Below, piece by piece: positions 8,167 to 16,878 of a stretch of 64,000 nt of DNA. Where the stretch lies: assembly GCA_021812985.1 (NCBI GenBank), contig JAKAMG010000007.1, forward strand, positions 1 to 64,000, read 5' to 3'. The position numbers and the translations under genes are program-made. Below the pieces are notes generated by a model. That model searched no databases. It was not told where the DNA came from and saw only the letters and a program-made list of their open reading frames with translations. The stretch's first letter is position 1; each line of letters begins with the position of its first letter. This stretch comes from Bacteroidota bacterium. GTDB lineage: Bacteria; Bacteroidota; Ignavibacteria; Kryptoniales; JAKASW01.

Positions 8167-9974
8167 TGGCTGCGGCCGTAGAATTTAATACGCTTACCGA
8201 GATGTTCTCGCGGCTCTGTGCGAAGTACAAGGGAAGCGGGAGGTACGTCTACCGTCACAAGGTCGACGGCAAGTACGTGGGTATGACCTACGACGAGCTA
8301 TTCTCGAAGGTCGAGCTCTTCGCCCATGGACTGCATGCGCTCGGACTGAAACAGGGAGACAAAGTTGCGATCCTTTCCGAAAACAGGCCGGAGTGGCCTA
8401 TCGCTGATATTGCATGTCTCACGCTCGGTCTTGTCGACGTTCCCATATTCCCAACCCTGACGGCTAAACAGATAGAGTATATACTCATAAACGGCGACGT
8501 CTCAACCGTGGTGTTATCCAACTCATACCAGCTCAACAAAATCACGCGCATAAAAGATGCTGTCAAGAAACTGGATCACGTGATCGTTATGAATCGCCTC
8601 GAAGGGGCGAAGGATAAATACGTCCTCGATTTCCAGGAAGTGTATGAGACGGGGAAGAGGCCTAGCGAAAAGGATCCGTCGCGCTTCAAGTCCTGGCTTG
8701 GACAGGCGAAGCCATCTGACGTCGCGACGATAATTTATACAAGCGGAACCACCGGCGAGCCTAAAGGCGTGGTTCTCACGCACGCGAACTTTGTCTCGAA
8801 CATCAAGGGGGCATTCGACCATATCTCCATCACCGAAGAGGACTCGCTCCTTTCATTCCTGCCCATTTCTCACAGCTTTGAGAGGATGGCCGGATACTAC
8901 ACCGCACTTTCCGCCGGTGCTGTTGTGTCTTACGCTGAAAGCATCGAGACTGTCGCACAGAACCTGCTCGAGGTGAGGCCCACAATCGTGACCACAGTGC
9001 CAAGGCTGTTTGAACGAATGCACACGCTGATTATAAAGAACGTCGAAGGGGGACCGCCGGCCAAAAAAAGAATTTTCTATTGGGCGCTGAACGTCGGGAA
9101 GAAGTATGTCGCCGCGAGAAAACGCGGTATGGTTGGACCTGTTCTCCGTTCGGAACACGCACTCGCAGACAAGCTGGTCTTCTCAAAGCTGAGAGAGCGC
9201 ATGGGAGGAAGGATAAATTTCTTCGTCAGCGGTGGTGCAGCCCTCTCCAGAGAGCTCGGCGAGTTCTTCGAGGCCGTTGGGATTCTGATAATTGAAGGTT
9301 ACGGCATGACCGAGTCTTCGCCGGTCATATCCGCGAACAGGATGGACGATTACAAGTTCGGGAGTGTAGGCAAGCCGCTTAACAATGTGCAGGTGAAGAT
9401 TGCAGAAGATGGCGAAATACTGACACGCGGTCCGCACGTTATGTCGGGCTATTACAAGAACAAAGAGGCCACCAGAGAGGCCATCGACAGCGATGGCTGG
9501 CTCCATACCGGCGACATTGGACATTTTGATACTGACGGGTTCATCGTAATTACAGACAGGAAGAAGCATCTATTCGTGAACTCAGGCGGGAAGAATATAG
9601 CCCCGCAGCCTATCGAGAACCTCATACAGCAGAGTCGCTACGTCGACCAGGTGATCCTGATTGGGGATAAGAGGCGCTTCAACACTGCGCTAATAGTTCC
9701 TGATTTCGAAGCGCTCAGTCAGCTCGCGGGTGAGCTCGGCGTCGGTAGCGGCACGGAGACTGAGCTGGTAAACAATGACCGGATCTACGAAGCAATCCGG
9801 AAAGATATCAACGAACTGCAGAAGGACCTCGCGAAATATGAACAGGTGCGGAGATTCAAACTTCTCCCGAACCAGTTCACGATAGAGTCGGGTGACCTTA
9901 CACCGACACTGAAAATCAAGAGAAAGGTTGTGGAGCAGAAGTACGCCGACCTTATAGAATCAATGTACAACTGA
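8166..9974 (+). CDS. Long-chain acyl-CoA synthetase (AMP-forming), FadD15-like
   Basis: A 602-residue ANL-superfamily enzyme that activates fatty acids with ATP and CoA. The AMP-binding loop YTSGTTGEPKG lies near residues 193-203, followed by the GYGMTESSP motif near 379 and the GWLHTGD motif near 446. Length and motifs fit the FadD15 group rather than the shorter acetyl-CoA ligases. I place the start at ATG 8166: GGAGG at 8157-8161 is four bases away, while the overlapping TTG at 8163 is too close. The gene is followed after ten bases by the aminotransferase gene. Chain-length preference is not visible. Confidence 0.9.
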   Translation: MAAAVEFNTLTEMFSRLCAKYKGSGRYVYRHKVDGKYVGMTYDELFSKVELFAHGLHALGLKQGDKVAILSENRPEWPIADIACLTLGLVDVPIFPTLTAKQIEYILINGDVSTVVLSNSYQLNKITRIKDAVKKLDHVIVMNRLEGAKDKYVLDFQEVYETGKRPSEKDPSRFKSWLGQAKPSDVATIIYTSGTTGEPKGVVLTHANFVSNIKGAFDHISITEEDSLLSFLPISHSFERMAGYYTALSAGAVVSYAESIETVAQNLLEVRPTIVTTVPRLFERMHTLIIKNVEGGPPAKKRIFYWALNVGKKYVAARKRGMVGPVLRSEHALADKLVFSKLRERMGGRINFFVSGGAALSRELGEFFEAVGILIIEGYGMTESSPVISANRMDDYKFGSVGKPLNNVQVKIAEDGEILTRGPHVMSGYYKNKEATREAIDSDGWLHTGDIGHFDTDGFIVITDRKKHLFVNSGGKNIAPQPIENLIQQSRYVDQVILIGDKRRFNTALIVPDFEALSQLAGELGVGSGTETELVNNDRIYEAIRKDINELQKDLAKYEQVRRFKLLPNQFTIESGDLTPTLKIKRKVVEQKYADLIESMYN

Positions 9975-9984
9975 CGGAATCGAG

Positions 9985-11178
9985 ATGGACACTAAAAGCA
10001 GGGAAAGTCAATACATTCTTCACACGTACAAGCGACTCCCAATTGAGATAGACCACGCTGACGGAGTGTATATCTACGCCAAGGATGGAAAGAGGTACCT
10101 GGATTATCTCGGCGGCATAGCCGTAAATGCACTAGGTTACAACAACTCGCGGGTCAAGGCCGCCATCATGGAACAGGTGAACAGGTACATGCATGTTTCC
10201 AATTTGTTCTACATGGACGTGCAGTCCGAGCTGGCTGAAACGCTCTGCAAACTTTCCGGATACTCCAAGCTCTTCCTGTCTAACTCAGGAACCGAGGCCA
10301 TCGAGGGTGCGATAAAGCTCGCCCGTAAGTGGGGAAGCTCAAGAGGCAAATCGGGTCTCCTCGCGCTCAGCAACTCCTTTCATGGCCGGACGATGGGGGC
10401 TCTCTCTCTGACGGACAAACCGAAATATCGGAATGGTTTTGAGCCGTTTCTCCCTGAAGTCGGACACGTGGAGTTCAATAACGTCGAGGATCTTCGGTCG
10501 AAGGTGGACTCTCATACCGCCGCGGTATTCGTGGAATTCTTGCAGGGTGAAGGAGGAGTTAACCTGGTCACGGAGGAATTCGCGCAGGAGATCTTCCGGC
10601 TGAAAAGGAAGCATGATTTCCTCGTCGTGGCGGACGAGATACAGAGCGGCATCTACCGGACCGGGAAGCTCTTCGCCTTTGAGCATTACGGCGTCCGCCC
10701 GGACATAGTGACCATGGCAAAACCGATTGGAGGCGGTCTGCCGCTCGGCGGCATACTTGCTGATGCCGGAGTTGAGGATGTCCTCGGTTACGGCGCTCAC
10801 GGAACGACATTCGGCGGCAATCCCGTCGCATGCGCCGCAGGTTTGGCGACTCTCCGCGAGCTGGTCCAGAAGAAGTCAGGCGAGCACGTGACAGAGTTAG
10901 GCGCGTATCTCAGAGAGAAGCTGCAGGGGCTCGCAGGCAAGTATCCCGGCTTCATAAAAGACGTGCGCGGATTGGGACTGATGGTCGGCGTGGAATGCGC
11001 GACGGAATGCGCGGAAATCGTGACAAAGCTTCTGGACAAGGGTATTCTCGCCAATTGCACCAACGGCAACGTCATTCGTCTCCTGCCCCCGCTTATCATT
11101 GAAGAGGAACACGTCGACGCGTTCGTTGCGAAGTTTGAAGAGACAATAAGGGATTACGCGAAGCCATCGGCTGTTTGA
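9985..11178 (+). CDS. argD: Class III aminotransferase, acetylornithine/succinyl-DAP type
   Basis: A 397-residue PLP enzyme of the ArgD group. It should transfer the amino group from N-acetylornithine (arginine synthesis) or N-succinyl-diaminopimelate (lysine synthesis) to 2-oxoglutarate. The PLP-binding lysine is Lys246 in MAKPIGGG; the upstream DEIQ motif (218-221) and the N-terminal SGTEAIEGA phosphate-binding region (101-109) are intact. The gene sits directly after the acyl-CoA synthetase and away from other arginine genes, so 4-aminobutyrate or ornithine aminotransferase activity cannot be excluded. Confidence 0.8.
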   Translation: MDTKSRESQYILHTYKRLPIEIDHADGVYIYAKDGKRYLDYLGGIAVNALGYNNSRVKAAIMEQVNRYMHVSNLFYMDVQSELAETLCKLSGYSKLFLSNSGTEAIEGAIKLARKWGSSRGKSGLLALSNSFHGRTMGALSLTDKPKYRNGFEPFLPEVGHVEFNNVEDLRSKVDSHTAAVFVEFLQGEGGVNLVTEEFAQEIFRLKRKHDFLVVADEIQSGIYRTGKLFAFEHYGVRPDIVTMAKPIGGGLPLGGILADAGVEDVLGYGAHGTTFGGNPVACAAGLATLRELVQKKSGEHVTELGAYLREKLQGLAGKYPGFIKDVRGLGLMVGVECATECAEIVTKLLDKGILANCTNGNVIRLLPPLIIEEEHVDAFVAKFEETIRDYAKPSAV

Positions 11179-11193
11179 GGGAGCCTTTCGAAG

Positions 11194-11255
11194 AAGCGTC
11201 AATGCGACGTCAGCCGGGTTTGTCTCCGCATCGCCCGCGTAGCTCGTTGACGCTT
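11194..11255. repeat. Long hairpin between the aminotransferase and the next gene
   Basis: AAGCGTCAA at 11194-11202 and TTGACGCTT at 11247-11255 pair perfectly over nine bases. Inside, TGCG and CGCA can form a second short stem. No T-run follows, so it is not an ordinary terminator. It lies 98 bases before the next start codon and could be an mRNA leader structure or processing site. Confidence 0.35.
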
Positions 11256-11352
11256 TACGAGGAGATCCATACCAGCGCCGGTTGATGGAAGATGAAACGC
11301 CCGGGCCCGGGACGTCCGGCAACTATACAGGTAACGACATAGGAGTCTGCGA

Positions 11353-11727
11353 ATGGGAACTCAACAACTCCTTTTGATTGTCCTCGTCGCGATCATTGTC
11401 GCCGTGGCGATTTCCGTCGCGATGATCTACTTTAAGTCACAACAGCAGGAGACCGATATCAACGAAGCGATAAATGAGATGAACCACATTGCGGCAACGG
11501 CGCAGGGATGGTACAGAAAACCTTTGACTATGGCGGGCGGCGGCGGGTCGTTCTCCGGATTCACGTTGAGTTCAATCGGCGAACCCGATTCTAACGATAT
11601 TGCGAGATACCAGATCGTGTCTGCCGGAAGTGATTCCTTCCAGATGCAGGCGATCGGCCTTCAGAATTTCACAATCACGGTGGACATTTATCCTGATTCC
11701 ATCGGACCATACATGGTGACAAGATGA
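11353..11727 (+). CDS. Small N-terminally membrane-anchored protein, pilin-like N-terminus
   Basis: A 124-residue protein. Residues 5-27 form one hydrophobic helix that starts almost at the N-terminus, after MGTQQ; the rest is a polar, glycine-containing beta-rich domain ending in YMVTR. This layout (short leader, hydrophobic helix, globular C-terminal domain) resembles pseudopilins, although the helix lacks the Phe/Glu pattern of true type IV pilins. AGGAG at 11341-11345 supports the ATG. Its stop overlaps the tryptophanase start by four bases. I do not recognise the family. Confidence 0.7.
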   Translation: MGTQQLLLIVLVAIIVAVAISVAMIYFKSQQQETDINEAINEMNHIAATAQGWYRKPLTMAGGGGSFSGFTLSSIGEPDSNDIARYQIVSAGSDSFQMQAIGLQNFTITVDIYPDSIGPYMVTR

Positions 11728-13115
11728 CCCACACTATTATCGAGCCATTCAAGATCAAATCTGTAGAACCGATCAACTTCACGACGCGCGAATATCGCGA
11801 GAAGGCAATCCGCGACGCGTATTACAATCTGTTTCTTCTGAAAGCGGACGATGTATTGATAGACCTCCTCACCGATTCTGGAACGGCGGCCATGAGTTCG
11901 AGGCAGTGGGCGGCTATAATGGACGGCGATGAGTCGTATGCCGGCTCGAGAAGCTTCTTCAAATTTGAGAAAGTCGTTAAGGATCTTACCGGTCTGGAAT
12001 ATGTGATACCCACGCATCAGGGAAGAGCGGCCGAGAAGATACTCTTCACTACTGTTGGCGGACCGGGGAAGGTCATCCCGAGCAATACTCATTTTGACAC
12101 GACGCGTGCTAACGTGGAGTTTTCAGGGGCTGAGGCAGTGGATCTTCCCGTGGCGAGCGCGTTGGAAACCGACAAACGCGCAGACTTCAAAGGGGACATC
12201 GATCTTAACAAGCTGGAAGCCCTGATTAAGAAAACCGGCGTCGAAAGAATACCTCTCTGCATCATGACCGTCACGAACAATTCCGTGGGCGGACAGCCCG
12301 TAAGCATGAAGAACTTACGCGAGACGAAGTCGCTCCTCACGAAGTACGGCATCCCGCTATTTATCGATGCCTGCCGCTTTGCGGAGAATGCCTACTTTAT
12401 AAAAACCCGGGAACCGGGCTACGCGAGCAAATCGGTCACTGAAATTGCCAAAGAAATGTTCAGCTACGCTGACGGTTGCACCATGAGCGCGAAAAAGGAC
12501 GCTCTCGTAAACATCGGCGGCTTCCTTGCCGTGAACGACTCGACCTTGGCCGACAAGGCGAGAAGCCTGCTCATAATGACAGAAGGGTTTCCAACCTACG
12601 GCGGGCTTGCCGGTCGGGACCTCGACGCCATGGCACAGGGACTTAACGAAGTCCTCGACGAGGACTATCTGAAGTACAGAATAAGGTCCGTCGAGTATTT
12701 CGGAGATAAGTTGGAAAAAGAGGGGGTGCCTGTTCTTGTGCCAACCGGCGGACACGCTGTCTTCCTCGATGCGAGGAGGTTTCTGCCCAACGTTCCGGCG
12801 AACCAATATCCGGGACAGGCCATCGCGGTGGAGATGTACATCGAGGGAGGAATAAGAAGTGTCGAGATCGGATCCGTCATGTTTGGGAAGGAGGTTGACG
12901 GGAAGTTCATCGGCGCAAACCTCGAGTTGGTTCGCCTGGCCATTCCGAGGAGAGTGTATACGCAGAGTCATATCGACTACGCCGCGGAGGCAATAGTGGA
13001 AGTGTTCAAACGGAGAGACAAGATCCCGGGATACAGAATTTCGTACGAGGCTCCTTACCTAAGGCATTTCACAGCGCACTTTGAGCCCGTCCTTAAAGGG
13101 ACGGTCAATGAATGA
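11724..13115 (+). CDS. tnaA: Tryptophanase (tryptophan indole-lyase)
   Basis: A 463-residue PLP enzyme of the beta-eliminating lyase family, splitting tryptophan into indole, pyruvate and ammonia. The PLP lysine lies in the SAKKD motif (Lys257/Lys258). Two positions separate tryptophanase from tyrosine phenol-lyase: here VEIGS (the lyase has an Arg in place of Ile) and LRHFTA (the lyase has Phe in place of His) both match tryptophanase. The start overlaps the preceding small membrane-protein gene by four bases (ATGA), so translation is coupled. There is no TnaC-like leader and no tnaB permease nearby. Confidence 0.9.
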   Translation: MTHTIIEPFKIKSVEPINFTTREYREKAIRDAYYNLFLLKADDVLIDLLTDSGTAAMSSRQWAAIMDGDESYAGSRSFFKFEKVVKDLTGLEYVIPTHQGRAAEKILFTTVGGPGKVIPSNTHFDTTRANVEFSGAEAVDLPVASALETDKRADFKGDIDLNKLEALIKKTGVERIPLCIMTVTNNSVGGQPVSMKNLRETKSLLTKYGIPLFIDACRFAENAYFIKTREPGYASKSVTEIAKEMFSYADGCTMSAKKDALVNIGGFLAVNDSTLADKARSLLIMTEGFPTYGGLAGRDLDAMAQGLNEVLDEDYLKYRIRSVEYFGDKLEKEGVPVLVPTGGHAVFLDARRFLPNVPANQYPGQAIAVEMYIEGGIRSVEIGSVMFGKEVDGKFIGANLELVRLAIPRRVYTQSHIDYAAEAIVEVFKRRDKIPGYRISYEAPYLRHFTAHFEPVLKGTVNE

Positions 13116-13142
13116 CCGGTGCTCTATAATGGCGGAGGCGCG

Positions 13143-13853
13143 GTGAACCCGACAAAGTGCCAGGTGTGCGGCTCTGATAATCTCGATTTGGCCGTTCGCT
13201 GCGCCTCGTGCGGAAGCATATTGCAGGACAGTGTCAAGTCTCTCGATCTCTTTTCCACAGTGTACAACTTGTGGAGCTTTCCGGAGTCTACACTCAGGAA
13301 GGTTATTCTTGCCACTCACAGGAATTACTCGGTTCTTCTCGGCATCCTCGAAGGAATTGGGTTAAGCTTCGTCATGTTTTATGTTGTGAAGGCCGCCGAT
13401 ATTTACTCAGTTAGTTTCCCCAGGCTCATCGTCGCGGGAATTAGTCTAGGCATCGCCGTTTATTTCCCATCAATTCTGATCTTCTCCCTCCTGGCATACT
13501 TGATTTTCAGAGTCAGGAGGACGGGCGCCTCGCTAAGAGGTTTCGTTGCGGGGATGCTCTACACTCTGCACCCGGTCGCGATAGGAGCTGTCTTCATGCT
13601 TCCGTTGGAGGTGGCGGTATTTGGAAGCTATCTCTTCTCGAATAATCCGGCCCCGCAGGTCATAAACCCGGTCTCTTTTTATTTCCTTGCGTTTCTCGAT
13701 GTGGTATTTGGCGGCGCCGTTCTTCTTAGCATCTGGCGGTTGTCAAAGGTTCTTTCACGCAGCTGGAAATTCATGGCAGGGACATCCGGGATTCTTGCCG
13801 TAATCTTCGCAGTAGCATCCGAGGTCGCGAAACACATTCTGATTCAAAAGTGA
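13143..13853 (+). CDS. Zinc-ribbon multi-pass membrane protein, Yip1-like
   Basis: About 236 residues. The N-terminus carries a zinc ribbon with two pairs of cysteines (CQVCG and CASCG), followed by five or so hydrophobic segments, in the style of the Yip1/YIP1-like bacterial proteins. The start chosen is GTG at 13143, with GGAGG four bases upstream; a GTG at 13119 is in frame but has no such site. It lies 27 bases after tryptophanase and 39 before nanE. Function unknown. Confidence 0.72.
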   Translation: MNPTKCQVCGSDNLDLAVRCASCGSILQDSVKSLDLFSTVYNLWSFPESTLRKVILATHRNYSVLLGILEGIGLSFVMFYVVKAADIYSVSFPRLIVAGISLGIAVYFPSILIFSLLAYLIFRVRRTGASLRGFVAGMLYTLHPVAIGAVFMLPLEVAVFGSYLFSNNPAPQVINPVSFYFLAFLDVVFGGAVLLSIWRLSKVLSRSWKFMAGTSGILAVIFAVASEVAKHILIQK

Positions 13854-13892
13854 CTTAATATTTCTGTTGAATAATAGGAGCTGGAAGGTGGA

Positions 13893-14615
13893 ATGGAATA
13901 CTTAAACTCGATAGCGAACATAAAGAACGGACTCATAGTGTCATGTCAGTTTGATGAAGACGACCCGTTCAATAAACCTGAATATGTGGCTCTCTTTGCG
14001 CTATCGGCCCAGATGGGCGGTGCGGCCGGAGTCAGAATAGAAGGACTGGAAAACATCAAAGCCTCGAAGGCGAAGGTCCAGCGCCCGATAATCGGTCTCG
14101 TGCAGTCGGCATACGAGGATGGTTCAGTTCTGATTACTCCAGACGTCAAGGATGTGGGTGAAATTGTCAGCGCCGGAGCGGATATAGTCGCGGTAGACGC
14201 TACTGAGAGAGTGAGACCTAACGGCCTCAATGGGTTTGAATTTCTCAAGAAAGTAAGGGTGGAACACCCCGGCACACTTCTCCTCGCCGATGTGTCAACT
14301 TTTGAAGAGGGAGTTCAGGCAGCGGAACTCGGGGCGGACCTTGTATCCACAACGCTCTCCGGTCACACGCCTGCCACGGCGAAAAGAGGGAGGCAGGGAG
14401 TGGACTTCGACCTGATAGAGAGGCTTTCCGAATCCCTCGTCGTTCCAGTGATCGCGGAAGGGAGGATACTACTTCCTGCCGAAGCAGCGCACGCACTCGA
14501 TCTTGGCGCGTATTCGGTCGTCGTCGGCGCGGCAATCACAAGACCGATAGTTATAACGCAAATGTTCCTCCACGAGATACAGACGAGAATGAAGAAGAAT
14601 GACCCGGAAGCTTAA
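13893..14615 (+). CDS. nanE: N-acetylmannosamine-6-phosphate 2-epimerase
   Basis: A 240-residue TIM-barrel protein of the NanE family, which converts N-acetylmannosamine-6-phosphate to N-acetylglucosamine-6-phosphate. Characteristic stretches are GLIVSCQ near residue 12, GAAGVRIEG near 43, the VAVDATER strand near 97-104 and the final VVVGAAITRP near 212-221. AGGAGC and GGAAGGTGGA precede the ATG. No other sialic acid genes (nanA, nanK, nanT) are near, so it may serve amino-sugar recycling or bacterial wall and glycan metabolism. Its last 17 bases overlap the next gene. Confidence 0.87.
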   Translation: MEYLNSIANIKNGLIVSCQFDEDDPFNKPEYVALFALSAQMGGAAGVRIEGLENIKASKAKVQRPIIGLVQSAYEDGSVLITPDVKDVGEIVSAGADIVAVDATERVRPNGLNGFEFLKKVRVEHPGTLLLADVSTFEEGVQAAELGADLVSTTLSGHTPATAKRGRQGVDFDLIERLSESLVVPVIAEGRILLPAEAAHALDLGAYSVVVGAAITRPIVITQMFLHEIQTRMKKNDPEA

Positions 14616-15612
14616 GATCATCCAATTCGGTCTTGGCGAGATCGGGCTGAATATTGCAAAAACCATTACGCGGTACGACGACATGTTCGAGCTCGTCGGG
14701 TGCGTGGACCTGGCTCCGGACAAGGTGAACCGGGATGTCGGCGAGCTCCTTGAGCCTAAGGGTATTTTCAATTTGAAGGTTGCCGAATCTCTGGGGAGGC
14801 TGAAGAGAAAGAAGGCGGACATGGTGGTCCACTCGGCGGTTTCCTACCTTCCTGACGCAGCCCTCCAGGTTGAACAGATTATGGAGCTCGGCTATAACGT
14901 TGTTACAACCGCCGAGGAACTATTCTTTCTCCGGCGGCGGGACCCGAAGCTCTTCCGGAGGCTTGATGGCCTGGCGAAAAGGAAACGCGTGAGACTTCTC
15001 GCGACGGGGATTAATCCGGGATACGTGATGGATAGCCTCGTGCTCATGCTCACGGCTCCATGTGTCGCCGTCTCCTCAATTCGGGCCGAAAGGATGGTCA
15101 ATCTCAGCCACAGGCGACTCGCACTCCAAAGAAAACTTGGAGTCGGATTGACGGCGCAGGAAGTCATGGAGAGGGCGGAGACCGGGAAGTTTGGGCAGAC
15201 GGGCCTGACTGACTCGGCGGAATTCCTGGCACATTATCTCGACATAAAGTACGACAACATTCGTTCCGTGATGCAGCCCGTTGTCGCTGACCATGATTAC
15301 CACGGCGACGAGGTTTTTGTCGCGGCGGGTCATGTGGTGGGAGTCCGGCAAGAGGCTGTCGTGGAAAGTTCCGGACGGGAGATAGTTTCTCTAAGGCTCA
15401 CCATGCGGATAGATGCATCCATCGAATATGATGCCGTCTTCATTGACGGGGAGCCCCCGGTGAATGTGGTAGTCAATAACGGCATAATGGGAGACGTTGC
15501 TTCGGTTGGCATGGTGCTCAACCAGGCTAGAGGACTCCTCGAGCTCCCTCCGGGATACCATGACATGGCGGACGTCAGACTTCCTCATTTCACAATGGAC
15601 CATATCTCGTGA
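14599..15612 (+). CDS. DapB-like NAD(P)-dependent reductase, diaminopentanoate dehydrogenase-like
   Basis: A 337-residue oxidoreductase. The N-terminus holds a Rossmann dinucleotide-binding motif GLGEIG near residues 11-16; the C-terminal half resembles the dihydrodipicolinate-reductase-like family that includes 2,4-diaminopentanoate dehydrogenase (Ord) of ornithine fermentation. Key family features such as the TGINPGY stretch near 138-144 are present. Its start overlaps nanE by 17 bases and its stop overlaps the next gene by four, so it is deep inside an operon. No other ornithine-fermentation genes are nearby, so the real substrate is open. Confidence 0.7.
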   Translation: MTRKLKIIQFGLGEIGLNIAKTITRYDDMFELVGCVDLAPDKVNRDVGELLEPKGIFNLKVAESLGRLKRKKADMVVHSAVSYLPDAALQVEQIMELGYNVVTTAEELFFLRRRDPKLFRRLDGLAKRKRVRLLATGINPGYVMDSLVLMLTAPCVAVSSIRAERMVNLSHRRLALQRKLGVGLTAQEVMERAETGKFGQTGLTDSAEFLAHYLDIKYDNIRSVMQPVVADHDYHGDEVFVAAGHVVGVRQEAVVESSGREIVSLRLTMRIDASIEYDAVFIDGEPPVNVVVNNGIMGDVASVGMVLNQARGLLELPPGYHDMADVRLPHFTMDHIS

Positions 15613-16874
15613 GAATATCCCGACACGCCTACTATTTCATCTTCATGTCGCTCTTCAGCGTGGTCGTTTCATTTTGGCTTCACGCGTTTCCCAGCGACAC
15701 GGCGGGGCTGGTGGCCATTCTATGTTTCAGCGCGGTCATTGTCTCAGCACTTATCATAAGTTGGGCAGCCGAAGCAGCCGAATTCAGCATTAGCCAGGGG
15801 CTGGCTGTCGCAATCGTTGCCCTCCTCCAGGTTGTCCCTGAGTTCATGGTGGAAGCAGTCATAGCATGGCACAAAGACATCGACCTGATGATGGCGAACT
15901 TCACGGGATCGAACAGGCTGCTGATGGGTGTTGGCTGGCCTCTCATATTTATCACCGCAGACGTCTACTCGAGAATAAAGGATGGGAAGAAAATAGATTA
16001 CATCTCACTCCGAACCGAGAACATAGTCGAAATACTCGCGCTCTTTATCTCGTCGCTTTACTTCATCGTAGTCCTTTTGAAGCGTGACCTTCAGGTCTAC
16101 GACGGCATATTCCTTGGAGTTGTTTTCCTGTCGTATATGTATATATTGCACGTGCTCCCCGAGGAGGATGAAGAAAAGAAAGAGGATCTGCTGGCGATGC
16201 CAAGGGCGCTCGTCTCCGTCACGAACGAAAGGAAAAGGGGGATTCTCCTATTCGTGTTGTTTCTCATTGGTGGGGCAACAATGTGGGCCGTGGCCGATCC
16301 CTTCCTGAACAGCATGAAGGAAGTTGCCGGGGCTTTCGGGATAGGCACATTTGTCTTCGTCCAGTGGGTAGCCCCCTTTCTGTCTGAGTTCCCTGAAAAA
16401 GTGACAGCCTTTTACTGGGCGAGGACCATCCGCCTCGCCCCGATGGCTCTGCTGAATATGGTGAGCAGCAAGGTAAATCAATGGACCCTCCTTGTCTCGA
16501 TGATTCCTATCGTGTACTCGCTATCGATGGGAAGGGTGTCGACCATACCCCTGGATGTGCACCACCTCGAAGAGATTCTTCTTTCTATGATGATGACGTT
16601 CTACGGTTGTGCCACGTTGGCGAAACTCAGATTCACACGGGGGAATGCGATTACACTTTTCATCCTTTGGCTCGCGCAATTTCTTTATCCAGTTCATTTC
16701 AACTTTCTTCCTGACTTACCGATTGTCGGCAACAATTCCAGGCTCATCGTGTCAGTCATATTTGGTGTACTGACAATTTATGAGGTCGCACGCCATAGAA
16801 GGGAAATCAGGCCGTATGAGGGAATTAGAGAGACTGTGCGGCTTGCAAAAATGAAACTTGAGGCGGCAAAGTAG
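15609..16874 (+). CDS. CaCA-like cation exchanger (sodium/calcium antiporter family)
   Basis: A 421-residue protein with about ten membrane segments in two halves. Each half has an alpha-repeat-like motif: QVVPEFMVEA...NFTGSN (residues about 78-101) and FLSEFPEKVTA...MVSSKVNQW (about 257-295), recalling the acidic PE and N-x-x-GSN motifs of Na+/Ca2+ exchangers. A charged loop (EEDEEKKEDL near 180) separates the halves. The second repeat is degenerate compared with the usual G(N)xxGSN, so the transported ion may differ. The GTG start overlaps the previous stop by four bases. Confidence 0.65.
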   Translation: MRISRHAYYFIFMSLFSVVVSFWLHAFPSDTAGLVAILCFSAVIVSALIISWAAEAAEFSISQGLAVAIVALLQVVPEFMVEAVIAWHKDIDLMMANFTGSNRLLMGVGWPLIFITADVYSRIKDGKKIDYISLRTENIVEILALFISSLYFIVVLLKRDLQVYDGIFLGVVFLSYMYILHVLPEEDEEKKEDLLAMPRALVSVTNERKRGILLFVLFLIGGATMWAVADPFLNSMKEVAGAFGIGTFVFVQWVAPFLSEFPEKVTAFYWARTIRLAPMALLNMVSSKVNQWTLLVSMIPIVYSLSMGRVSTIPLDVHHLEEILLSMMMTFYGCATLAKLRFTRGNAITLFILWLAQFLYPVHFNFLPDLPIVGNNSRLIVSVIFGVLTIYEVARHRREIRPYEGIRETVRLAKMKLEAAK

Positions 16875-16878
16875 TTAT

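Noticed and set aside
11300-11311. CCCGGGCCCGGG palindrome as an operator
   Set aside because: A simple GC-rich self-complementary run without a promoter next to it.
11724-13115. Tyrosine phenol-lyase instead of tryptophanase
   Set aside because: VEIGS and LRHFTA have the tryptophanase residues at the two positions that separate the enzymes.
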